Assembly: GCA_024036415.1 (NCBI GenBank)
Contig: JAMWET010000147.1
Span: 124,001 to 188,000 of the forward strand
Reading direction: 5' to 3'
Origin: Prochilodus magdalenae
Lineage: Eukaryota > Chordata > Actinopteri > Characiformes > Prochilodontidae
DNA: 64,000 nucleotides
Program-made: the position numbers and the translations under genes
Notes under the pieces: model-generated
What the model was told of the DNA's origin: nothing
Seen by the model: the letters and a program-made list of their open reading frames with translations, nothing else
Databases searched by the model: none
In this document: positions 37,606-46,559 of the stretch, piece by piece
Position numbering within the stretch: position 1 is the stretch's first letter
Layout of the letters: every line of letters begins with the position of its first letter

Positions 37606-38267
37606 GTGCACTCGTCCATGCATGTCCGCACCGAGTATGCATCCGTTTCGTATTTCTGCACCAGCAGCTCAAACTCGCCGTACGCCTCGCGGGCTTGCTG
37701 GTCCAGGTGCTGGTAGGCGCGCACGCAGCGCACGCAGCCGTCCGCGCCGTCGCCGTGGCCGTCGTCGTTGCCTTGGGCCATGGCGAGGCCGCAGCTGCTG
37801 GCGTTTGGAGGCGCGCGCAGGCCGTGGAACAGATCCAGCAAGGAGTAAGAGTCGCAGAAGGCGAGGTACAGGTCACTGAGGTTCCACTCAGCGCCGGACA
37901 GGCCCAAGCACACCGCGGCCGCCGCGTCCTCTTCCGCCGCGAAGCAGCGCTTGGACACGCTGTCCGGACGGCACGAGGCCAGCGGTCGCACAGGCTGGCG
38001 CGTGGCGCCCTCGGAGAGCAGCGCGCTGGAGCCGGAGGACCCGGCCCTGGCCAGCGCTGCCTCGGCGCGCAGCCACAGACGGTCAGAGAGCAGCACGGCG
38101 AGGAAGAGGAGGAGGCAGGCGAGGGACAGTCGCCATCTGTGGGCCCTTTCCGAGTCGCTGAACGATGGCTTTATCGGGTCCTCGCGGGGCGCGCACCACC
38201 ACCACGTTTTTAAGCCGTCATCATCATCATCATCTTGCTGCCGACACGTCCGAGCGCCGCTGGTCAT
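37605..38267 (-). CDS. nalf1: NALCN channel auxiliary factor 1 (FAM155A-like), first coding exon
   Basis: This exon encodes the N-terminal 221 residues of a FAM155-family protein. In mammals NALF1 is a membrane-anchored auxiliary subunit of the NALCN sodium-leak channel complex (with UNC79 and UNC80); its extracellular cysteine-rich domain packs on the channel and aids ER folding and surface delivery. Seen here: an N-terminus with CRQ, DDGLK and APRE motifs and a DSERA..WRLSLA block, as in NALF1. A hydrophobic segment lies at about residues 46-62. The start of the cysteine-rich domain follows, with Cys 99, 108, 120, 138, 159, 178, 181, 216 and 220 and N-glycosylation motifs at Asn129 and Asn155. 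An in-frame TAA lies 6 bases upstream of the ATG, which fixes the start. The exon ends in TGC-ACG followed by GTAGGA, a phase-0 donor at 37604-37603, just where the family continues into exon 2. The frame beyond that (14 residues to a stop at 37560) is intronic read-through. The linker after the membrane segment is much shorter than the Gln/Pro-rich mammalian one. NALF1 is favoured over NALF2 from the N-terminus; which teleost duplicate it is cannot be told. Confidence 0.9.
38217..38234 (-). repeat. nalf1: (GAT)6 run encoding six aspartates in nalf1
   Basis: Six GAY codons on the sense strand encode Asp12-Asp17 in the cytoplasmic N-terminus. The near-pure trinucleotide run could vary in length between individuals. 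Confidence 0.9.
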
Positions 38268-38425
38268 ATTTTAGGAAAGCGCAGCGCTGGCCCACTCCAC
38301 CGCGGCGGCTCCTTGGTGGCCACAATATTCATTGACTTGGGGTGTGTGAGCGGGTGTTATTTATTCAGACCCCTTTTCTGGTTTCATTCATAATAGTATA
38401 TATTTCTGTAAAGGATGGGAACGTC

Positions 38426-38428
<3 letters not shown>

Positions 38429-38462
<34 letters not shown>

Positions 38463-38484
38463 ACTCTTTTTTGCTCACTCTTTT

Positions 38485-38539
<55 letters not shown>

Positions 38540-38565
38540 AAACACTCTAGTTCTCTCTCACTCTC

Positions 38566-38638
<73 letters not shown>

Positions 38639-38660
38639 TCTCTCTCTCTCCCTCTCTGCG
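38429..38660 (+). repeat. Long polypyrimidine (CT)n tract with a short (CA)n insert
   Basis: Nearly uninterrupted CT dinucleotides occur in three blocks, with a (CA)n stretch at about 38524-38540. On the nalf1 sense strand this is a GA tract located 160-390 bases upstream of the ATG. Open frames across it that encode Leu-Ser repeats are artefacts. Confidence 0.95.
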
Positions 38661-38849
38661 TCGATCCCCTATTCCGGTTCGGTTAACGCGCTGGCACGGA
38701 TGAGGCCACTCATATTCCCCTCGCGCGTGGCTCTCTGGAGCTCACCCCGCTTCTTCTCCTCCTCCTCCACAGCACCATGCCCTTCTTTCTCTCCACCACC
38801 GCTCTGTTTCTTTTTTTCCCTCCCTGGGGCTGCGCTGACGAGAACCTGC

Positions 38850-38852
<3 letters not shown>

Positions 38853-38895
<43 letters not shown>

Positions 38896-38901
38896 TCTCT
38901 T
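38853..38901 (+). repeat. (CT)n microsatellite
   Basis: A second CT-rich block in the nalf1 5' flank, separated from the main tract by about 190 bases of mixed GC-rich sequence. Confidence 0.9.
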
Positions 38902-39587
38902 TATAACTCTCTCTCTGCTGGTCAGCGGAAAGCGAGGAGCTCTCTCCTCCGTGTGTGCAGCGCTGGTCTCCTCGGAGCTTCTCCGTCGATGTCCAGATCG
39001 GCCGCGATCATGTCGCCCCCCGCGTTAAGTCGCCGCCATGTTCGCGCGCTGAAGCACTTTTTTTGGGAGCGGAGCGCGGTCGAGTGCGTCATCTCCAGCG
39101 CTGCGGTCGCTCCATGCTGGCGCAGTGGAGGAGCGACACGGAAACAGCGGGAAAGCTGTCCGTTTTCACGCCAAATAGAGAAAAGAAAGGAGGAAAAAGC
39201 ACCCCGAAAAGCACAGCTTCAAAACACGGTCCCGGATAACCGCCCTCTGTAAATTCCCACAATGAGCGCAGAGCGATCCGGCATTTACTGCAGTGATTAT
39301 ATTCCGCTGGATGAAGAACCGGAACAAAACATCAGTCGATGATTCGCTGTTTTTTTCTTCCCCCTTTTATCCGTGCTCGCTCTCATTCACCAAGACGAAC
39401 ATGCTCAACAATCCGCACATCTCCACAGTGATAATCAGGCAAACACAACGTCCATGACGGTGTCCTTTCGGGGAAAATATCCAGCCAGAAGTAGGAGATA
39501 AAACCACCTCCGGTCGACGTAACGCCGCGCGCGGCTAGCTCGAGACAGGCGCAAAAGAACGAGCCATCAAGCCGAATGACGCTGAGC

Positions 39588-39594
39588 TATAAAG
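39588..39594 (+). promoter_or_regulatory. TATA-like box on the plus strand in the CpG-rich block
   Basis: TATAAAG occurs in GC-rich surroundings, pointing away from nalf1. It could support divergent upstream transcription, but a single 7-base motif is weak evidence and no plus-strand gene follows nearby. Confidence 0.15.
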
Positions 39595-39955
39595 CCAAAG
39601 CTCGCGCACACGAGCCCATGTGATCTGCGCGGAGGGTTTCTGAGGCTCGAGCGCTCCTCTATGCTCCTCTTCTCTCCTCACTGCTCCTCCTCTTCTCTCC
39701 TCTTCTCTCTCTCCGTCTCCCCCTCCGCTCATTAGTATGCACAGTGACACCGGGGCTGCGCGAGCTCAGCTAAGGAGAGACAGCTGGGCGTCAAAGCAGC
39801 AGCACGTTGGAAGGCGAGCTCAGGAACGTGAGGAGCTGTATGTGTGTGTGTGTGTGTGATACTGTACGTGTGTCTTCCAGTAACCTTGTGAGGTTGTCTT
39901 CGGTTTCAGAGCAAAAACACACAGTCATCATTCGTTGTGGGCAGAGATACACTGC

Positions 39956-39957
<2 letters not shown>

Positions 39958-40019
<62 letters not shown>

Positions 40020-40026
40020 CGCGCGC
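39958..40026. repeat. (GT)n(GC)n alternating purine-pyrimidine tract
   Basis: About 26 GT units run directly into eight GC units. The whole tract alternates purine and pyrimidine, the classic Z-DNA-prone composition. A smaller GT run lies at 39839-39858. Confidence 0.95.
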
Positions 40027-40029
40027 TCT

Positions 40030-41280
40030 TTATTTCAGTGTATAATTTTTCTTCCTCTGAGTTGCCAAATCACTAACAAGTTATAAAGTGTGGAGGACCA
40101 CCAAGGAAACAGACCGCTAATTAAATGGGCTTTTTATTGAAAAGCAAAAAAGACAAGCTATCATCATCTGCAATACTAATGCCATCTAGATAGAAGGACT
40201 ATGTGGGCTTAAAACTTATCAAATCTTTGCTTTCTTCTTCCTTTTTTTTTTTTTTTGCATGTTGACCACATACACATTGATGCTCTCTAACATGTCTTAG
40301 ATCAACATGTTTGAAGTTTAAGAGATTTATGGTAAACCCCTTAATAAAGTTGTGAGTGAAAAGCTAAACCTGTGAGGTTTGGTGTTTTTTTGTTGTTGTT
40401 GTTGTTTTTTGGATGACAACAAAATTCCCACCTCTCTCTGTTACTGTTACTGTTTGTTACTTTGTTAGCATTTGTGCTAACAGACTTCAGAGGTTCAGTA
40501 GTTCAAAGAAAAACATTATGGGGATGGTTCTAGAAACAAAGTTTTACATTAAGAAAATAAAACATCTCTAAAAATAGAGGTTTTAATGACTAAGCTCTAA
40601 AAGACACTGACGCTCTGTAAAGAGTGGTTTGTCAGCTTCAGTTAAAATAAATTCATGTGGTGCAACAAGCAGCTGAGCAGATTTACTCAGTTTAACAAAT
40701 GACTTCTACTTCTGAGAGAATCTTTCATTCAGAGTATCTGTTTAATTAACTAGATGCCAATAGTTACAACCCTGAGCTGGGATATGCATAGCTCATCTGT
40801 TTAAAATGCCTAGTTTACATGCTTAGGTATCAGTAATTGCATGAACTCACATGCATGGACTGGAGCACAAACAGAATTATTCATATGAGTGTGTAGAAGT
40901 CTTGTGATAACACTTTATCAACACCTGATAGTTGATCCTGGCCATTTTAAGGAGCAAATTGTTAGAAGACGCAATTCGGCCAATTCATACATATTTAAAC
41001 AAATAGCAGGCAACATATCACCAGGAAGTTGTGATGTTCATCCCTAAAATAGGAAACAAGGGTTGTGCACAGTCCCTTGTCCTCCGCCTTCTTCACTTTT
41101 TACCAGTCTCAAAGAAATGCTATGAGTTTAGCATCATACTTCATCCCCCTACTCTTCAGTGACGGAAGTTAGCAGCAGTGTCTTGTTTTGTTTCTGTTTA
41201 TATCACTTCTTTTGTTTGTTTAATTTTTTTTGGTAAAAGTGGGCAGCCAAAAGGTTTAGCCACCATTGCATCTATGCCTA
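40030..41280. other. Upstream intergenic sequence, no gene
   Basis: AT-rich, with a T run at 40242-40256 and a GTT repeat at about 40390-40405. No coding feature. Confidence 0.5.
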
Positions 41281-41284
41281 CTTG

Positions 41285-41540
41285 CACTGGCCACCTGTCT
41301 AAATGATGTAAAAAGGGCCAGGACCTTCAACATGACTGAGGCGAGATTAGAATATGCCATTTAAGCAGTGTTACTTCTTTATCTCTGATGTTGGACTGAT
41401 AGCAGACACTACAGTGACTCCCTATCACTCTTGTGGTACAAAGTGGTATTACAACATTCTGTTGATCATTTTAGGTATTTTTTAATGTTTAGAACTAAAA
41501 ACTCTTTATCAACTGTAACTTAGAAGTAATGCTTAGAGAT
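41285..41540 (+). mobile_element. Unnamed dispersed repeat, copy 2
   Basis: GGGCCAGGACCTTCAACATG, then ACAGTGACTCCCTATCACTC and TTGTGGTACAAAGTGGTATTA, then TCTGTTGATCATTTTAGG and AACTAAAAACTC. It is collinear with the copy at 7845-8145, with about 50 bp of spacing difference. Confidence 0.5.
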
Positions 41541-41779
41541 TTGTGCCAGTCATGTTTTACAATTATGAAGTACATTTTTCCTTCTACTCATACATCTATT
41601 TTCATTATTTTTTCTTTTCCCCTGAGTCTACTGTATTGTATTTGATTTCACATATCAGATTATTGTCAAGTCTTCATAATCCGTAAATTGTTTAAACCCT
41701 CACAGACAAGAAATAAAGGAACATGGGAACATGAATAGAATGCCAAAACATACAGGGAATATCTACTACAATAGCTTGT

Positions 41780-41965
41780 TTCCATGCACTAATCCAGTAA
41801 TCAGGTAGATATATTATATATGTATTATATATTATATATAGAAATATATATCATCATATATGGTTATATGGTTGAGCAGAATATATATACATATATATAT
41901 GTATATATATAATCAGGCCTCTGTAAATATTGATTCCTTTTCCTGTGCTCAACCATATAACCCAA
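41780..41965. mobile_element. MITE-like AT-rich unit with 17-bp inverted repeat
   Basis: The arms GGTTATATGGTTGAGCA (41862-41878) and TGCTCAACCATATAACC (41946-41962) are perfect reverse complements. Neighbouring phrases (TTTCCATGCACTAATCCAGTAATCAGG) resemble fish MITEs with TTTACATGCAC...AATCCGATT ends. The centre is nearly pure AT. Confidence 0.5.
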
Positions 41966-41969
41966 ACGA

Positions 41970-43360
41970 AAGCAGAGGTTAATGAACAACATTTGAGTAG
42001 TTGTTACACAGGCATCTCTGTTTTGATGAGGTTTATGGATGAATCATGATGAGGGTTCTCTCATGACCTCTAATCAATAAATGGCCAAGAGTATCCAATG
42101 TCAGCTTGTGTCCAGTGGACAGTCAAATTTAATGATATGACAGCTCAATAAACCCCCTTTAAGCTAACAGGCTCTGGAGGAACAGCAAATTTCGAGCTTG
42201 ATTTTATTAGCAGAGTTGCAGCACAATGTAAACATTTGTAGGTATTTGTTTGTGCATTTGAGACCACCTGTGTACAGCCGTATGGCCAATGTTTTAAATG
42301 GAATTACACTAGAGAGGTGTTAGTGGCTGTCTCATTTGTTACCAGTTGCGCTATTGCAGTCAAATTTTAATATTGGAAATCAATTTTAAGATCCCAAGGA
42401 AATCTACTCTCCAGCCGCCTTTTTGTGCTGCATTGAACGGAAATAAAACCAGGTGACCTCAGTGTCACCTCTTACTGTCGTAGCCTTTTCCGAGTAGCCA
42501 AACATCTGGGTTCATCTCTCGGCCTTGCTGTGATTTTTATAGAATGAATCGGAGGGTTTCCTATTCTTCCCTTGATGTAGTCCCATTAGATTTAACATCA
42601 AGCTAGAACATTCTGCAGATTTCTGTGTCTAAACCCCAATTAATGAGCTGGGTTTGTGCCCAGAGAAAAACAAATGGTGCCCTGTCAGCATCATTTCATC
42701 ATTACAGGTTGATTGAGCATGTTTGATTTTTGTTGAGATTCTGACTTTCCATCCAGCAGTGACTGCATGCAGTGAAACGTTTATTCTTTTTTTCCCCCTC
42801 TTTTCTTTAAATTTGGATTGAATCAGTTCTAATGTGGGACTTGTGGGGGTTGCTAATTAAATGTGCTCTGAGTCTCGGGGTCCCTGTACAGCCGCTGGTA
42901 CTCACACTAAATGAATGAGCTGATCATTGAGTAGATAAATGAATGTGAGATAGCCGGGGACAGGAGGCAGACTCTGACTCACTTACCTCAACCATAGAAG
43001 CAATGCTTCACATGTCTGTGCTTCCGAGGAGCCATTATCCTTAGTAATTATACACAGTGAAATTATCAGTGCTGCTCTATTTGACTGTATTTGAGCAGGA
43101 GTTGATCAAGGTATTCTGCTTTCACAATGTAATGCACACAACCTGCACAATCTTTCTTTGACCCCTTTCCTAGAAAACTGGATTGTGTAATACATGTGAA
43201 GTGCTTGGTGCTGAGGTGAGGAGTGTCCATGCTGCTGAATAAGGGAAGGTGTTGCTATGGTGCCGAACAGGAAGCTTAAGCATCAATTAGTCTTCCAAAT
43301 CGTTAAACAGAAAGTCAATAGCAGGAATGTGGATTGATTTTGAATTAAATTTTGATTAGA
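41970..43360. other. Non-repetitive intergenic block, no gene
   Basis: Balanced-composition sequence without microsatellites or recognisable transposon motifs. No open frame with a known domain. Could contain conserved non-coding elements, which cannot be judged from one genome. Confidence 0.4.
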
Positions 43361-43363
43361 TGG

Positions 43364-43555
43364 GCAGAAGGATGAAGAGTAGATGAAGAAGTAGAAGGAA
43401 AAGAAGATGAAAAGGAAGAGGTGAAGGAAAAGAAGAAGTAGATACATAGAGGAAGAGGGAATGGATGGAAGGATGGTGAGGATAAGAGGAAAAGGAGGAT
43501 GAGGGGGGAAAAGCACAAACAGAATGGGAAGTAGAAGGAAAAGCAGAAAAAAGGA
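43364..43555 (+). repeat. Polypurine (GAA/GGA-rich) tract, left half
   Basis: Long runs of G and A with few pyrimidines. The minus-strand Phe/Ser/Leu-rich frames are the complement and are not genes. It ends where LINE sequence starts. Confidence 0.9.
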
Positions 43556-45052
43556 GGATGACCCATCACACCCTGGCCATCTCCTGTTCCACTGTCTCCC
43601 TCATGCCGGCGCTTTTGAGGATCAAGACAACCAGGCTACAAAGATGCTTCTTCCCACATGCCCTCTTACTCATGAACATCTGAACACTACAATGCACATT
43701 GCAATCCACATTCCTGTTCTACTGTACTGCACTTTTCATTTATCTTATTTATCTGTTTATTAACAGTGGTGCTCCATCCTCTGTACTGACTGTCTCAGAC
43801 TGGTGCTCCATCCTCTGTACTGACTGTCTCAGACTGGTGCTCCATCCTCTGTACTGACTGTCTCAGACTGGTGCTCCATCCTCTGTACTGACTGTCTCAG
43901 ACTGGTGCTCCATCCTCTGTGCTGACTGTCTTAGACTAGTGCTCCATCCTCTGTACTGACTGTCTCAGACTAGTGCTCCATCCTCTGTACTGACTGTGAG
44001 ACTGGTGCTCCATCCTCTGTGTTGACTGTCTCAGGCTGGTGCTTCATCCTCTATACTGACTGTCTCAGACTGGTGCTCCGTCCTCTGTTCTGACTGTCTT
44101 AGACTGGAGCTCCATCCTCTGTACTGACTGTCTCAGACTGGTGCTCCATCCTCTGTACTGACTGTCTCAGACTGGTGCTCCATCCTCTGTGCTGACTGTC
44201 TCAGACTGGTGCTCCATCCTCTGTACTGACTGTCTCAGACTGGTGCTCCATCCTCTGTACTGACTGTCTCAGACTGGTGCTCCATCCTCTGTGCTGACTG
44301 TCTCAGACTGGTGCTCCATCCTCTGTACTGACTGTCTCAGACTGGTGCTCCATCCTCTGTACTGACTGTCTCAGACTAGTGCTCCATCCTCTGTACTGAC
44401 TGTGAGACTGGTGCTCCATCCTCTGTGTTGACTGTCTCAGGCTGGTGCTTCATCCTCTATACTGACTGTCTCAGACTGGTGCTCCGTCCTCTGTTCTGAC
44501 TGTCTTAGACTGGAGCTCCATCCTCTGTACTGACTGTCTCAGACTGGTACTCCGTCCTCTATACTGACTGTCTTAGACTGGTGCTCCATCCTCTGTACTG
44601 ACTGTCTCAGACTGGTGCTCCATCCTCTGTACTGACTGTCTCAGACTGGTGCTCTATCCTCTGTACTGACTGACTCAGACTGGTGCTCCATCCTCTGTAC
44701 TGACTGTCTCAGACTGGTGCTCCATCCTCTGTGCTGACTGTACTGACTGACTCAGACTGGTGCTCCATCCTCTGTACTGACTGTCTCAGACTGGTATTTC
44801 CTCTTGCAGCACTTTGTAAGCCTTAATCTGTCTCTACTTCTGGACTGCTGTACTATGCACTTTAATATACATATATACAGCTACACATGTATGTAAGATT
44901 AACAGGTATGTAAGGTATTGTGTGTTAGGATGTGTGTGTACTGTGTATTATGCTGTTACTCTCTGTGCACTGTGAGCTACCATAAACAAAGTTCCCTGTA
45001 TGTCTGAACATACTTAGCAAATAAAGCTTGATGTAGATTCTGACTCTGAGAA
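43553..45052 (+). mobile_element. 5'-truncated LINE 3' end carrying a minisatellite
   Basis: It begins in the C-terminal tail of a CR1/L2-type reverse transcriptase: DDPSHPGHLLFHCLP, then after a frame change RIKTTRLQRCFFPHALLLMNI. It ends GCAAATAAAGCTTGATGTAG ATTCTGACTC, the usual LINE tail. Between the two lies a 3' UTR expanded by the 34-bp repeat array at 43767-44794. The element is inserted within polypurine sequence (43364-43555 and 45056-45250). It cannot encode an active protein. Confidence 0.7.
43767..44794 (+). repeat. 34-bp minisatellite, about 30 copies
   Basis: The unit starts TGGTGCTCCATCCTCTGTAC and continues TGACTGTCTCAGAC, 34 bp. Copies are highly similar, with scattered single changes (GTGCTG, TTAGAC, CTAGTG), one 32-bp unit near 43990 repeated near 44398, and one irregular unit near 44740. 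There is no spacer between units, so it is not a CRISPR array. Confidence 0.95.
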
Positions 45053-45055
45053 TAA

Positions 45056-45250
45056 TCCTGAAAGAAGGAAGGAAGACAAGAAGTGGAAGAGGGAGAGAAA
45101 GAGAGGAGGAGATGAAGGAGGAAGATGAGGAGAATAAAAAAGGAGGAGCAGAAGAAAGCACAAGATAAAAATAAAGAAGAAGATGAAGAAAAAATAAATA
45201 ATGAGAAATAAAAGAGGATGAAAAGAAGAAGTAGAATAATAACAAAAACA
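45056..45250 (+). repeat. Polypurine (GAA/GGA-rich) tract, right half
   Basis: Resumes the GA-rich composition on the other side of the LINE insertion (GAAGGAGGAAGATGAGGAG and similar). Minus-strand Phe/Ser-rich frames are artefacts. Confidence 0.9.
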
Positions 45251-45924
45251 CAGCCAATGAATTAATGATGGTCCATGGAGGATCAAAGGTTCAGATAAGC
45301 CTCTGCACATTCAGAAGGTTTTGGTGGACTGGCACCATCACAAGGCTCATTTTAAGATGTGTAGTACGTCTTTGTTGCCCAGTCTCTGTGCTGTGGCACA
45401 CTAAAGCTTAGTTGCTCCACTTATGGAGGCTATTGATTGTCAGCCAGCTCTCTCGGAGGGAGACTCTCACCATTGCCTGTTCTGTCCACGGCTGATTCTG
45501 CTGTACAACGCTGCAGCAGTTTGTGTGAGGAAGTGGTGAGTATTCAGATGGAGCATGTGAAAGCTGTGAGCTCAGCTGGTTCTCCTTCACACTCTGTGGG
45601 AAAGAGCTGGGGTGTGACCTGCCAACTTCTCAGCTCCATCAGGCTCCTCTCTATTTATCTTCACAAAACTCCTCGTGACTAAGATCACAGGTACATAGAC
45701 ACACTGCCCTGACCTTGTGGAGCATAGAGGCCTGTTGGACAGACATACCTAATATTCTAATGTGAATCAACATGAGATATTTATTGTATGTATATATCGC
45801 TGGATTATATAAATATAAATATATATATATGTGATGCATGACTGTTCATCTTGGTGATGATGATGTTGTCACCACACACAGATTCGTAGGTTGTCTCCAC
45901 CAACACAAAAGCACTTGTTACTTA

Positions 45925-46240
45925 AGATGACCCACTGCCATTTTGAGTCGATCCATGAGAGTCTGGAACAACATTATTTCAGTCCTTGGTGACACTGACG
46001 TGGTCTTAAGAACAGTTGCCTTGACGGTCTGCATGTATGTAGTCCTGCATTGAGCAGCTGTCCAATGGTGCTGGCAGGATGGGGCATAGAGAACCGCTCG
46101 ATGAATGTCCACAGCTGTTGCTGTTGGGTCAGATAGGTACAGTGATGAAGGTCATCTCTGCTTATACCACATGCACGGTCAGGCGTAAAACTATGATCAT
46201 TCAGATGTCTCACAATGTCAAACCTACCCACCAAGTTTCA
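45925..46240 (-). mobile_element. Tc1-like transposase relic, copy 3 (best preserved)
   Basis: The minus-strand frame 46234-45974 encodes 86 residues: RFDIVRHLNDHSFTPDRACG, then LTQQQQLWTFIER, ASTIGQLLNAGLHTCRPSRQ and LFLRPRQCHQGLK. The last part follows the Tc1 pattern at the end of the second DNA-binding subdomain (T(V/I)xxxLxxxGLxxRRPxxxxxLTxRHxxxRL). There is no catalytic DDE segment. Homologous relics lie at 3960-4190 and 34265-34760. Confidence 0.6.
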
Positions 46241-46496
46241 GTCCTGAATGTGAACACTTAGTTTTAAGTGGCTTTTGTGAATGTAATTCTATATATGTAA
46301 CTCTCTGTATTCTAGTGCTTGATGAAGGGAGAAATATGCAAATCCCTTCCCATTGTTTATAAACGTTGTTTTTAAAATGCATTTGTTGATAAACTATCCT
46401 TTTAAAAATCCTTTTCCTCAACTTTTTGTGGAAACTGCTTTTGTACCAAGTCATAATTACAATCACCTGTTAACATCACCTGTTTGAAACCACGCG

Positions 46497-46556
46497 TTCA
46501 TTCATTCATTCATTCATTCAGTCAGTCAGTCAGTCAGTCAGTCAGTCAGTCAGTCA
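46497..46556. repeat. Compound (TTCA)n(GTCA)n microsatellite
   Basis: Six TTCA units switch directly to nine GTCA units; the two differ by one base, so one array probably arose from the other by a spreading point change. Confidence 0.95.
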
Positions 46557-46559
46557 TTA

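Larger units (their letters stand above)
38268..39800 (-). promoter_or_regulatory. nalf1: GC-rich 5' flank and probable 5' UTR/promoter of nalf1
   Basis: The region upstream of the nalf1 ATG is rich in CpG compared with the rest of the window, especially 38660-39260 and 39500-39800. It contains GC-box-like sequence (CCGCCC at 39240-39245) and a long CT/GA tract that would lie in the 5' UTR or core promoter. No nalf1-sense TATA box is obvious, which fits a CpG-type promoter. The transcription start site cannot be placed from sequence alone. Confidence 0.5.

Noticed and set aside
37578..38213. 211-residue plus-strand open frame over nalf1
   Set aside because: It is the antisense of the nalf1 exon; its Arg/Ala/Val-rich content reflects high GC, and it has no domain of its own.
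38342..38906. Leu-Ser-rich open frames
   Set aside because: Direct translation of CT dinucleotide repeats.
43283..43569. Phe/Ser/Leu-rich minus-strand frames
   Set aside because: Complement of a polypurine tract.
43767..44794. CRISPR-like array
   Set aside because: Units are contiguous with no unique spacers, and the setting is a vertebrate LINE tail.
44925..45310. Phe/Leu-rich minus-strand frames that look like membrane proteins
   Set aside because: Complement of the right-hand polypurine tract; hydrophobicity is a by-product of T-rich codons.
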